This document shows positions 56,651 to 64,000 of a DNA stretch of 64,000 nt, piece after piece. Positions within the stretch are counted from its first letter, which is position 1. Each line of letters begins with the position of its first letter. The stretch is from positions 1 through 64,000 of the forward strand of contig NZ_VRTT01000030.1 of the NCBI RefSeq assembly GCF_008017805.1. Reading direction: 5' to 3'. The translations under genes were made by a program, and so were the position numbers. The notes beneath the pieces are model-generated. The model searched no databases. It was given only the letters and a program-made list of their open reading frames with translations, and was not told where the DNA came from. The DNA comes from Paenibacillus sp. N3.4 (GTDB lineage Bacteria; Bacillota; Bacilli; Paenibacillales; NBRC-103111).

Positions 56651-57460
56651 TTATTTACCTTTTAGTTGCTCCACAAAGCTTCTAATTTGCGAAAGCCCTT
56701 CCGGATGTGCAGCATCGGCCTCTAGATGATGCATAGCAGCTTCTATCGTGCGCACAATAGCACTGCCTACGACTACACCGTCACATAGCTTCTCAAAGCG
56801 TTCTACTTGTTCACGAGTCGAAATACCAAAGCCGACCACGATCGGCACGTTAGCCGCTTCTCTTACGGTTGAAAGGAAATCCTCGATTCCCCCGAAAAAT
56901 TCCGCTCTCTCTCCGGTTACGCCTAAAGATGAAACACAATAGACGAATCCTTTAGCTGCTGCCGCAATCCGTTTGACTCGCTCGTTGGATGTAGGAGCGA
57001 CAAGCGGTATTAGATGTATGCCATACTTTTCGGCAATAGCTTTTGTTTCCTTATCTTCTTCCATGGGAAGATCAGGAATGATAATGCCGCTGATTTCATT
57101 ATCCTGCATAGCTTTAAAAATACGTTCCAAACCAATCTGCAAAACAGGGTTATAATAAGTAAATAGAATAAATGGCAGCTTAGAGCCTCTGTTGCGTGCC
57201 TGACGGGCAACGTCAATGACATCAAAGATGGAAATTTTACGCTGTAAAGCCCGCTCAGAGGAGCGTTGGATAACGGGACCGTCGGCTAATGGATCCGAAT
57301 ACGGTACGCCTAATTCAATCAAATCAGCACCAGCGCGTTCCATCTCCAAAATAAGCTCTAAAGATGCTTCCAGAGAGGGATCCCCAATGGTCAGGAATGG
57401 GATCATGGCTGTTTCTCCACGTTCTTTGAGCTCGGCAAATCGTTGATCAATACGGTTCAT
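56651..57460 (-). CDS. trpA: Tryptophan synthase alpha subunit
   Basis: Cleaves indole-3-glycerol phosphate to indole. It has 269 residues. The catalytic Glu is in DLIELGVPYSDPLADGP, and the phosphate-binding part includes PIVVGFGIS. Start: ATG at 57460, three bases after trpB. It is the last gene of the trp block. Confidence 0.96.
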   Translation of the reverse strand: MNRIDQRFAELKERGETAMIPFLTIGDPSLEASLELILEMERAGADLIELGVPYSDPLADGPVIQRSSERALQRKISIFDVIDVARQARNRGSKLPFILFTYYNPVLQIGLERIFKAMQDNEISGIIIPDLPMEEDKETKAIAEKYGIHLIPLVAPTSNERVKRIAAAAKGFVYCVSSLGVTGERAEFFGGIEDFLSTVREAANVPIVVGFGISTREQVERFEKLCDGVVVGSAIVRTIEAAMHHLEADAAHPEGLSQIRSFVEQLKGK

Positions 57461-57463
57461 CGC

Positions 57464-58660
57464 TTACTCCCTCCCTATCCCAAGATAACTCATAATGGAT
57501 TCAACATCTTTATCGCCCCGTCCAGAAAGACTTACGATAATAGTTTCATCTTTGGACATGGTTGGGGCTAATTTAACCGTATGAGCAATCGCATGCGCAC
57601 TTTCCAGAGCTGGAATAATCCCTTCAGTCCGACTTAACAACTGGAGCGCATCCAACGCTTCCTGATCCGTAATTGGATAATACGCAGCACGTTCAATATC
57701 CTTAAGGTAGGCATGTTCGGGACCAATGCCCGGGTAATCCAAACCTGCGGAAATGGAGTGAGCCGGCTGTACTTGACCAAATTCGTCCTGCAGCAAATAG
57801 CTCATTGACCCCTGAAATACGCCCGGTGATCCTTTGGTCATTGTCGCTGCATGCTCTTCGGTTTCCACACCACGCCCAGCAGCTTCTACCCCGATCAACT
57901 TTACGCTTTCGTCCCCAACGAATGGGTAGAAAATCCCCATTGCATTGCTGCCGCCGCCAACACAAGCAACGACTGCATCCGGCAGCCTGCCTTCACTTTC
58001 CAAAATCTGCTCGCGGGACTCGTCGCCGATAACACGTTGAAAGTCGCGCACCATCATCGGATAAGGATGCGGTCCTGTTACGGAGCCAAGAATATAGTAA
58101 GTGTCTTCCACATGGCTGACCCAGTAGCGTAGAGTTTCGTTACAAGCATCTTTGAGCGTACGCGTACCTGACATAACGGGAATAACCTCAGAACCTAATA
58201 GCTTCATACGGAAAACATTGAGCTGCTGACGTTTCGTATCTTCTTCCCCCATGAATACTTTACATTCAAGTCCCATAAGCGCAGCTACCGTCGCTGTAGC
58301 AACACCATGCTGACCGGCTCCGGTCTCAGCAATTACTTTCTTTTTGCCCATTCGTTTCGCAAGAACCGCTTGCCCGATGGTGTTGTTGATTTTATGTGCG
58401 CCTGTATGATTTAAATCTTCACGTTTCAAATAGATTTTTGCCCCGCCCAGCAATTCCGTAAGACGTTCAGCGTAATAAAGCGGAGTAGGTCTACCGGAAT
58501 ACTGCTTTTGCAAGTAACGAACCTCGGCAATAAATTCGGGATCATCTTTATATTGAGCATAAGCTTGTTCAAGCTCATTTAATGCATTCATCAATGTCTC
58601 CGGCACATAACGGCCGCCGAATTTGCCGAATCTGCCGTGCTCGTCTGGTACTTGTGTCAC
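57464..58660 (-). CDS. trpB: Tryptophan synthase beta subunit
   Basis: PLP enzyme that joins indole with serine. It has 398 residues. The PLP lysine is in [14 protein letters not shown], and [13 protein letters not shown] binds the phosphate of the cofactor. The N-terminus [14 protein letters not shown] is typical of TrpB1. The start overlaps the trpF stop by four bases. Confidence 0.97.
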   Translation of the reverse strand: MTQVPDEHGRFGKFGGRYVPETLMNALNELEQAYAQYKDDPEFIAEVRYLQKQYSGRPTPLYYAERLTELLGGAKIYLKREDLNHTGAHKINNTIGQAVLAKRMGKKKVIAETGAGQHGVATATVAALMGLECKVFMGEEDTKRQQLNVFRMKLLGSEVIPVMSGTRTLKDACNETLRYWVSHVEDTYYILGSVTGPHPYPMMVRDFQRVIGDESREQILESEGRLPDAVVACVGGGSNAMGIFYPFVGDESVKLIGVEAAGRGVETEEHAATMTKGSPGVFQGSMSYLLQDEFGQVQPAHSISAGLDYPGIGPEHAYLKDIERAAYYPITDQEALDALQLLSRTEGIIPALESAHAIAHTVKLAPTMSKDETIIVSLSGRGDKDVESIMSYLGIGRE

Positions 58661-59355
58661 TTTCGGGTCACCCTTTCAACAAATGAGATAATTTTCGCGA
58701 TATCTTTGACACCATCGGTTTCCACACCACTGGAAACATCCACACCATCTGGATGATACGTATTTACTAGTAGATCAACATTATCAGGCTGAAGGCCGCC
58801 AGCTACAAGCAGCTGCACGCCTGCGTTTCGAGCCCATTCCTGGTAAACAGGGATGCAGTCCCAAGCAAAAGTGGTGCCCGATCCTCCGCCATAAATAGGG
58901 TCAAACGTGTCCAAAAGAATCGCATCAACCGCACCGCGATAAGGATCTAATTGAGCAGCTACCGCTTCTGGCGTAGGGATGGCACTATCCGACTTGGAAA
59001 TCGAAACCGATTTAAACACGCTCACCTGAAATTGCTCACGCGTCCAACGGCAAAATTCTGGCGTTTCCTTACTATGAAGCTGAACTACATCTAAGGGTGC
59101 TGCAGCTAAGATATGTGCTAACTGCTCTTCAGTCGGATTCACAAATACCCCTACGGTTTGTGGGACAGTCGCACCTTTCTCTTTTTCCGCCTTCAAAAAA
59201 GAAATCAGCTCGCCCGCCTTCTCCGGAGTGACCTGCCGCTTACTTGGAGCAAAAACAAAACCAATATACGTGATCGGCAAATGCGCGACCGATTGTAATA
59301 TTTCAACACTTTGAAGTCCACAAATTTTGACTTTAGAAACCGTTGGTACAGCCAT
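58657..59355 (-). CDS. trpF: Phosphoribosylanthranilate isomerase
   Basis: Amadori rearrangement step of tryptophan synthesis, TIM-barrel fold, 232 residues. [10 protein letters not shown] holds the catalytic Cys, and an Asp in DAILLDTF completes the pair. Loop [11 protein letters not shown] binds phosphate. It overlaps trpB by four bases. Confidence 0.96.
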   Translation of the reverse strand: MAVPTVSKVKICGLQSVEILQSVAHLPITYIGFVFAPSKRQVTPEKAGELISFLKAEKEKGATVPQTVGVFVNPTEEQLAHILAAAPLDVVQLHSKETPEFCRWTREQFQVSVFKSVSISKSDSAIPTPEAVAAQLDPYRGAVDAILLDTFDPIYGGGSGTTFAWDCIPVYQEWARNAGVQLLVAGGLQPDNVDLLVNTYHPDGVDVSSGVETDGVKDIAKIISFVERVTRK

Positions 59356-59374
59356 CAGAATTCGCCTCTTTCCA

Positions 59375-60181
59375 CTACAATTGAGTCGGAGCTTTCCTTA
59401 GTGTGCCCATCAAATCATGAACCGCCTGTTCGACGACAGGTTGACGCATGAAATGCTCGCCAATCAATACAGCGTGGGAGCCGATTTGCTGCAAATAGGA
59501 CATATCCTGAACCGTTGATATCCCACTCTCACTTACAACCGTCTTCCCTGCAGGAATATACTGAATAAGTTCTTCCGTTGTTCCCAAATCCGTGACGAAC
59601 GTCTTCAAGTTACGATTATTGATGCCAATCAACTGTGTATCTAGCTCCAGAGCCCGTTCCAGCTCTTCACGGTCATGCACTTCTACAAGAGCATCAAGAC
59701 CAAGATCCTTGGCGAGAGCGAGATACTGCTTCATCTGATCCGTTGTCAAAATGGCCGCAATCAGCAAAATCGCATCAGCACCAATTAATCGGGCCTCATA
59801 AATTTGTTTGGGATCAATCGTAAAATCCTTCCGTAAAAGAGGGACATTGACCGCTTTACGTACCGCCTTGAGATAATCATTGCTTCCTTGGAAATAAGAC
59901 ACATCTGTCAGCACCGAAATGCAATCAGCGCCTGCTTGTTCATAGGCCTCCGCGATAAGCACGGGATCGAAGTCCTCGCGAATCAGTCCCTTGGAGGGCG
60001 ATGCTTTTTTCACTTCGGCAATAAGACCCATCGAACGTTTTTTTCGTGTTGTTAACGCTTGTTCAAAGCCGAGGCAAGCAGGAAGCCCCGAAATCACTTT
60101 CTCGGCTTCCTTCAAGGAAAAGCTCCCGTTCATAGCTTCTACTTCCGCTAGCTTTGTAGCGACTATTTTATCAAGAAACAT
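59375..60181 (-). CDS. trpC: Indole-3-glycerol phosphate synthase
   Basis: Ring closure step of tryptophan synthesis, 268 residues. Active-site signature IAEVKKASPSKGLIREDFDP and catalytic LLRKDFTIDP are intact, as are GINNRNLKTF and VSESGI. The start overlaps the trpD 3' end by 11 bases. Confidence 0.97.
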   Translation of the reverse strand: MFLDKIVATKLAEVEAMNGSFSLKEAEKVISGLPACLGFEQALTTRKKRSMGLIAEVKKASPSKGLIREDFDPVLIAEAYEQAGADCISVLTDVSYFQGSNDYLKAVRKAVNVPLLRKDFTIDPKQIYEARLIGADAILLIAAILTTDQMKQYLALAKDLGLDALVEVHDREELERALELDTQLIGINNRNLKTFVTDLGTTEELIQYIPAGKTVVSESGISTVQDMSYLQQIGSHAVLIGEHFMRQPVVEQAVHDLMGTLRKAPTQL

Positions 60182-61211
60182 GGCTCAATTCTCCTGTATA
60201 TTGGATTAGATCATTCAACTTTTGCTCGGCTCGACCCGAATCAATCACGTCAGCGGCAAACTTGACGCCTTGCTGCAGCGTACCTACATGGCCTGTTACG
60301 TAGAAACAAGCTGCGGCGTTAGCGAGCACAATATCGCGATAAGGTCCTTTTTCTCCCGCAAAAATATGACGGATGATTTCGGCGTTAAGAATCGCATCTC
60401 CGCCTGCAACATCTTTAATGCTATGGGCACGCAGACCAAGATCGTCTGGTGTTATAAAGTACGTATTAATCGCATCCAGCCTAAGCTCGGAAACTTTCGT
60501 GGAAGCCGAAATACTAAATTCGTCCAATCCATCTTCGCTAGCCACAACTAAGGCTCTCTTCAAACCGAGCGCTTGGAGCGATTGAGCGATTAACTCCGTT
60601 TTTGAAGAATCGAATACGCCGAGTACTTGACGATCTGCTCCAGCGGGATTGGTAAGTGGTCCGAGAAGATTGAACACGGTTCGAAAGCCAAGCTCGCGGC
60701 GCGGTGCTGCCACATGCTTCATCGATTGATGATAAGCCTGAGCGAACATGAAACATATCCCTGCTTTTTCCAAGCACTTGGCTGCCTGATCACCATTTAA
60801 GGTAATATTCACCCCTAATGCTTCCAGCACATCCGCACTTCCGCTTTTGCTCGACATTGCGCGATTGCCATGCTTCGCAACACGAATGCCGCCTGCTGCA
60901 GCGACAATTGCTGCTGTTGTTGAGATATTGAATGTTTCTGCGCCATCTCCGCCTGTTCCGCAGGTATCCAACAAATTCTCCTGGCCTACGTGCACTTGAA
61001 CGGCCTTACTGCGCATCGTCTCTGCAAATCCTGTAATTTCCTCCAAGGTCTCGCCCTTCATGCTTAGAGCGGTCAGCAGACTGCCGATTTGCGCTTGCGT
61101 AGCTGCTCCCTCCATGATTTGGGTCATGACAGTCCGAGCTTCCTCGCGGCTTAAATGGTTGCCTTTGATGACTTTTCCGATCGCTTGTTGCACATTTATT
61201 AGTCCACTCAT
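60171..61211 (-). CDS. trpD: Anthranilate phosphoribosyltransferase
   Basis: Joins anthranilate and PRPP. It has 346 residues. PRPP-binding motif DTCGTGGDGAETFNIST and the metal motif in VASEDGLDEFS are present. The 5' end lies about 20 bp from the trpE stop. Confidence 0.97.
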   Translation of the reverse strand: MSGLINVQQAIGKVIKGNHLSREEARTVMTQIMEGAATQAQIGSLLTALSMKGETLEEITGFAETMRSKAVQVHVGQENLLDTCGTGGDGAETFNISTTAAIVAAAGGIRVAKHGNRAMSSKSGSADVLEALGVNITLNGDQAAKCLEKAGICFMFAQAYHQSMKHVAAPRRELGFRTVFNLLGPLTNPAGADRQVLGVFDSSKTELIAQSLQALGLKRALVVASEDGLDEFSISASTKVSELRLDAINTYFITPDDLGLRAHSIKDVAGGDAILNAEIIRHIFAGEKGPYRDIVLANAAACFYVTGHVGTLQQGVKFAADVIDSGRAEQKLNDLIQYTGELSHVS

Positions 61212-61234
61212 CGCTTGATTTCTCCTTCTTTCCC

Positions 61235-62782
61235 TTAAGAGTTAACAAAGTAATCTTTGTTAATATCACTGACTGGTCTAGGTTCAGGGCTGAACATGGC
61301 CTCTGCCATTCGGATCGATTTGAGCAAGGCTGTTGCTTTATTGACCGTTTCTTGGTATTCACTTTCAGGAACAGAGTCCCATACAATACCAGCTCCAGCT
61401 TGAACGTAAGCTTTGCCCTTTTTGAAAATGATCGTCCGAATTGTAATACAGGTATCCAAGTTCCCTGAAAATCCTAGATAACCAATCGCTCCGGCATAAG
61501 CGCCGCGAGATTCTGGCTCCAGCTCGGCAATAATCTCCATCGCTCTTAGTTTCGGTGCTCCAGACACCGTCCCTGCTGGAAGACAGGATAGAAAGGCATC
61601 GAAGAAATCTTTGTCTTTAGCGATTTTGCCCGATACGTTGGATACAATGTGCATAACATGCGAATACCGCTCTATATCCATGAATGTATCACATTTCACC
61701 GTACCGAATTCCGATACGCGGCCAATATCATTGCGGCCCAGATCGACCAACATCAAATGCTCCGCGCGCTCTTTTTCGTCAGCAAGCAGTTCTTTCTCCA
61801 ACGCCAAATCCTCTTCGGGTGTTTTTCCTCTTGGTCGTGTACCGGCTATTGGCCGAGTCTCCACCTTTTCCTCTTCAACTCGAACCAGCAGCTCTGGCGA
61901 TGTGCCAACAACGATTTCATCGTCCATTTTGAGCACATACATATAAGGAGAAGGATTCATCGTGCGCAGGACGCGATAAACTTGCAACGGAGACACCGTT
62001 GTTTCGATTTCAAAACGCTGAGAAAGCACCACTTGGAAAATATCGCCTGCGCGAATGTATTCCTTCGCTTTGTTGACATTTGCGATATATTTCTCCTTGG
62101 TGATGTTCGAACGTATCTCTCCGAGATCAGGTTCAGCCACTATCGGGTTATGCGTCATTGTATCCGAGCTTAACGGGCGCTTAATTTTCTCAATGGTTGC
62201 ATCGATTTTCTCGCATGTTGCCTGATAGGCCCTGACGATATCCGCATCCGTCGCAAATGGTTGTATGTGGACATTAGCAATCACTTTAATTTGTTGTTTA
62301 AAATGATCGAACACAACCACTTGATCGCAAAACATGAATTGAATATCATTCATTTGCAAATCATCAATCTGATGAGCCGGCAGCTTCTCGTAGTATTGCA
62401 GCAGATCGTATCCGAAGAATCCGACAGCCCCCCCGGTAAAACGAGGCAAGTCAGCAAGTTGAGGACTGGAGTAGGAACGCAGATAGGCTTTAAGCACGTC
62501 AATCGGCTTCTCGTCAGAAACTGTCGTCTCCGTGACTGTCTCCACCTCTGTCTTTCCATGCTTAGCCTTGATCATCAAGAAAGGATCGCTGCCGATGAAA
62601 GAGTAACGAGCCCACTTTACTCCACCCTCCACACTTTCTAGAAGAAACGCGCGCTTTTCCTGATAAAGATGCTGAAATACACGTATAGGGGTCTCTGTAT
62701 CTGCTAACAAATGACGGACCACCGGAATAAGATTATAATTTTTGGCCAGACGAATCACTTCTTGAATTTCAGGTGTATACAT
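61235..62782 (-). CDS. trpE: Anthranilate synthase component I
   Basis: Chorismate to anthranilate, the committed step. It has 515 residues. The conserved ETRPIAGTRPRGKT, LVDLGRNDIGRV and GTVSGAPKLRAMEII belong to the chorismate-binding domain. The N-terminal tryptophan site includes LLESVEGG. No trpG lies in the operon; in Bacillus the amidotransferase PabA serves both pathways from elsewhere. Start: ATG at 62782 with GAGAGGGG. An attenuator leader precedes it. Confidence 0.97.
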   Translation of the reverse strand: MYTPEIQEVIRLAKNYNLIPVVRHLLADTETPIRVFQHLYQEKRAFLLESVEGGVKWARYSFIGSDPFLMIKAKHGKTEVETVTETTVSDEKPIDVLKAYLRSYSSPQLADLPRFTGGAVGFFGYDLLQYYEKLPAHQIDDLQMNDIQFMFCDQVVVFDHFKQQIKVIANVHIQPFATDADIVRAYQATCEKIDATIEKIKRPLSSDTMTHNPIVAEPDLGEIRSNITKEKYIANVNKAKEYIRAGDIFQVVLSQRFEIETTVSPLQVYRVLRTMNPSPYMYVLKMDDEIVVGTSPELLVRVEEEKVETRPIAGTRPRGKTPEEDLALEKELLADEKERAEHLMLVDLGRNDIGRVSEFGTVKCDTFMDIERYSHVMHIVSNVSGKIAKDKDFFDAFLSCLPAGTVSGAPKLRAMEIIAELEPESRGAYAGAIGYLGFSGNLDTCITIRTIIFKKGKAYVQAGAGIVWDSVPESEYQETVNKATALLKSIRMAEAMFSPEPRPVSDINKDYFVNS

Positions 62783-62855
62783 GGAAACATCCCCTCTCAG
62801 CTTGTGAGCTGCTCGCAGCTGCGGCGCTCAAAACTCTAGTCGACACTTATGCAAC

Positions 62856-63068
62856 AAAAAAACCTCTACAAGCGTAGAGGTTTGAATTTAGAAAAAGTAG
62901 AAGATCAGGACGAATTAGGAAAAAGAAACGAAGGCTGCACGTAAACAAACAGATTGTCTCTATAAAGAGATATCTATTTCTTCGACATATCCTAGGTTAC
63001 TTCTCTCTGCTCATCTGGGCTCAGCTCTACTTGGCTAAAAACTCTGCTCTACTACCTAAACTCATCTA
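62856..63068 (-). ncRNA. trp leader: TRAP-type triplet array and attenuator
   Basis: Within 63003-63068 the minus strand carries about eleven GAG or UAG triplets, most of them exactly 5 nt apart (starts at about 63068, 63063, 63058, 63054, 63049, 63044, 63037, 63027, 63022, 63012, 63007). Two further register positions are AAG and CAG. A terminator with arms AACCTCTAC and GTAGAGGTT and a T run lies at 62856-62882. GUAGAG inside the triplet array can pair with the CUCUAC of the terminator as an antiterminator. This is the layout of TRAP-controlled attenuation known from B. subtilis. Whether this organism has TRAP (mtrB) is not shown here. Confidence 0.75.
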
Positions 63069-63073
63069 ATTTC

Positions 63074-63103
63074 ACTATACTACCGTGTGGCTTCATTTGT
63101 CAA
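63074..63103 (-). promoter_or_regulatory. Promoter of the trp operon, inside the aroH 3' end
   Basis: TTGACA (63098-63103) and TATAGT (63074-63079) with an 18-bp spacer. Transcription would start at about 63067, at the head of the triplet array. B. subtilis also places its trp promoter within aroH. Confidence 0.6.
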
Positions 63104-63466
63104 TTTAACAATATCAGGGCGAAGTGCTTTCGCCTCTTTTAAGTATACATGGTTTATTTCCGCTTGACCTTTGGTTGTATTCACTTGCACCATTAAACGG
63201 ATACATTTTGGCAATGCGTTCTCAACTGGAACTTCCAGGGAACACATAAGAGGTACAAGCTCCCAACCGACTAAAGCGCGAATCGCGCGTGCCGGGAATG
63301 TCGCTGTAATGTCCTCTGTTACCGTTATAAATACGGAACAAATATCTTCAGGTCGAAAGTCATTAACCTCTACAATCGTTCGAAGAAGTTCTTCTGTAGC
63401 GGTTAAAATCTCCGTTTCTTCGTTTTGTTCAACCGTTGTCGCTCCACGAATTCCCCTTAAGAACAT
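63080..63466 (-). CDS. aroH: Chorismate mutase, AroH type
   Basis: A 128-residue monofunctional chorismate mutase of the alpha/beta barrel-like class. It turns chorismate into prephenate for tyrosine and phenylalanine. The N-terminus FLRGIRGATTVEQNEETEIL and catalytic region with FPARAIRALVGWELVPLMC are diagnostic. It starts three bases after aroB and carries the trp promoter in its 3' end. Confidence 0.95.
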   Translation of the reverse strand: MFLRGIRGATTVEQNEETEILTATEELLRTIVEVNDFRPEDICSVFITVTEDITATFPARAIRALVGWELVPLMCSLEVPVENALPKCIRLMVQVNTTKGQAEINHVYLKEAKALRPDIVKLTNEATR

Positions 63467-63469
63467 CGA

Positions 63470-64000
63470 CTAACTCTCCCCTTTTAAAAGCTCGACAATT
63501 TGTCTGACTTGCCCCGTCGTTACATCCTTGCGAATCTCTACCTTGCCGATCTCCGTAGGAATGATGTAAACCATCGTGCCTTCTTTAAATTTCTTATCAT
63601 GCATCATAGCGCTCATGATGCTATCGGTGTCCAAATGAGAAGGAATATCCACAGGCAGCCCGAACTTCTGGAATAACCCTTTCGTTACGGTATGAATATC
63701 TTCTGCATAACCAAACTGCTGAGCAAGCTTCGCAGCTCCGACCATGCCAATGGAAATGGCTTCTCCATGCAGCAGTTCGCCATAACCGGCAACTGCTTCT
63801 AACGCATGACCAATCGTGTGGCCTAAGTTGAGGATGGCACGTAGATCATTCTCTCGTTCATCTTGTGACACCACAATGGACTTGACCTTACAGCCTACAT
63901 ATAGTGCATAGCTAAGCGCTTCCGGATCTAAGGCAAGAAGTTTATCCGCGTGATCATCGCACCATTGTGTAAACGTCGCATCCCAGATCAAGCCGTGCTT
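63470..64000 (-). CDS. aroB: 3-dehydroquinate synthase (partial, 5' end beyond the window)
   Basis: The C-terminal half of DHQ synthase, which cyclises DAHP in the shikimate pathway. Zinc-site motifs LNLGHTIGHALEAVAGYGEL and LHGEAISIGMV are present. The reading frame continues open past the right edge. aroB-aroH-trpE is the order of B. subtilis. Confidence 0.95.
   Translation of the reverse strand, partial: KHGLIWDATFTQWCDDHADKLLALDPEALSYALYVGCKVKSIVVSQDERENDLRAILNLGHTIGHALEAVAGYGELLHGEAISIGMVGAAKLAQQFGYAEDIHTVTKGLFQKFGLPVDIPSHLDTDSIMSAMMHDKKFKEGTMVYIIPTEIGKVEIRKDVTTGQVRQIVELLKGES

Noticed and set aside
61649-62173. Long open frame antisense to trpE
   Set aside because: Shadow of a well-conserved gene.

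Overview
The window reads as chromosomal DNA from an endospore-forming, low-to-moderate GC Firmicute of the Paenibacillus type (Bacillales). The evidence is a gerA-gerB-gerC spore germination operon, bacillithiol genes (bshA, bshB1), T-box leaders, a Bacillus-type qcrABC cytochrome bc complex, and a gene order that largely matches the aroB-trp-qcr-dapB-panBCD-dinG region of Bacillus subtilis. No rRNA, tRNA, CRISPR array, prophage or intact insertion sequence was seen.

Layout from left to right. 1-580 is non-coding and rich in hairpins. Then, on the minus strand, come a T-box-controlled glyS, a carbon-nitrogen hydrolase, a DinB-like protein and gerA-gerB-gerC. From 7.5 to 16.8 kb the plus strand carries a methionine-salvage aminotransferase and a long T-box-led operon proB-proS-proA-proC-mtnW-mtnX-mtnB. 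From 16.8 to 24 kb the minus strand carries dnaD, ackA, a 3-hydroxyacyl-CoA dehydrogenase, an FtsH-like ATPase/protease paired with a small membrane protein, ypmB and a methylthioadenosine/SAH deaminase. A DUF47-Pit phosphate transport pair follows on the plus strand, then a decayed MerR/SDR remnant and a non-coding stretch with tandem repeats. From 27.8 to 40.9 kb the minus strand holds rex, dinG, a TPR protein, panD-panC-panB, birA, cca, bshA, bshB1, mgsA, dapB, a second TPR protein and a MazG-like gene. From 41 to 52.5 kb come a YitT-like gene (plus), ypjB, ypjA, qcrC-qcrB-qcrA, ypiF, an LCP protein, an IDEAL protein with an uncharacterised partner, a histidine phosphatase, an ECF sigma/anti-sigma pair and a polysaccharide deacetylase. 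The right end is the aromatic supraoperon aroB-aroH-trpEDCFBA // hisC-tyrA, split by a 1.75-kb insertion of repeats and one opposite-strand gene.

How the genes work together. Proline synthesis sits behind a T-box with a prolyl-tRNA synthetase in the same operon. Methionine salvage is represented by six scattered genes (MtnU-like, MtnE, MtnW, MtnX, MtnB, MtaD). The trp operon leader carries an array of (G/U)AG triplets at about 5-nt spacing followed by a terminator, as in TRAP-regulated attenuation.

Caution. Seven genes are frameshifted: glyS by an 8-bp tandem duplication, and proS, the ftsH-like gene, pit, rex, dinG and qcrB each by an apparent loss of one base. Several are essential or core genes and six of the seven lesions are of the same type, so sequencing error is the leading explanation. 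The SDR remnant has three independent lesions and is probably a real pseudogene.
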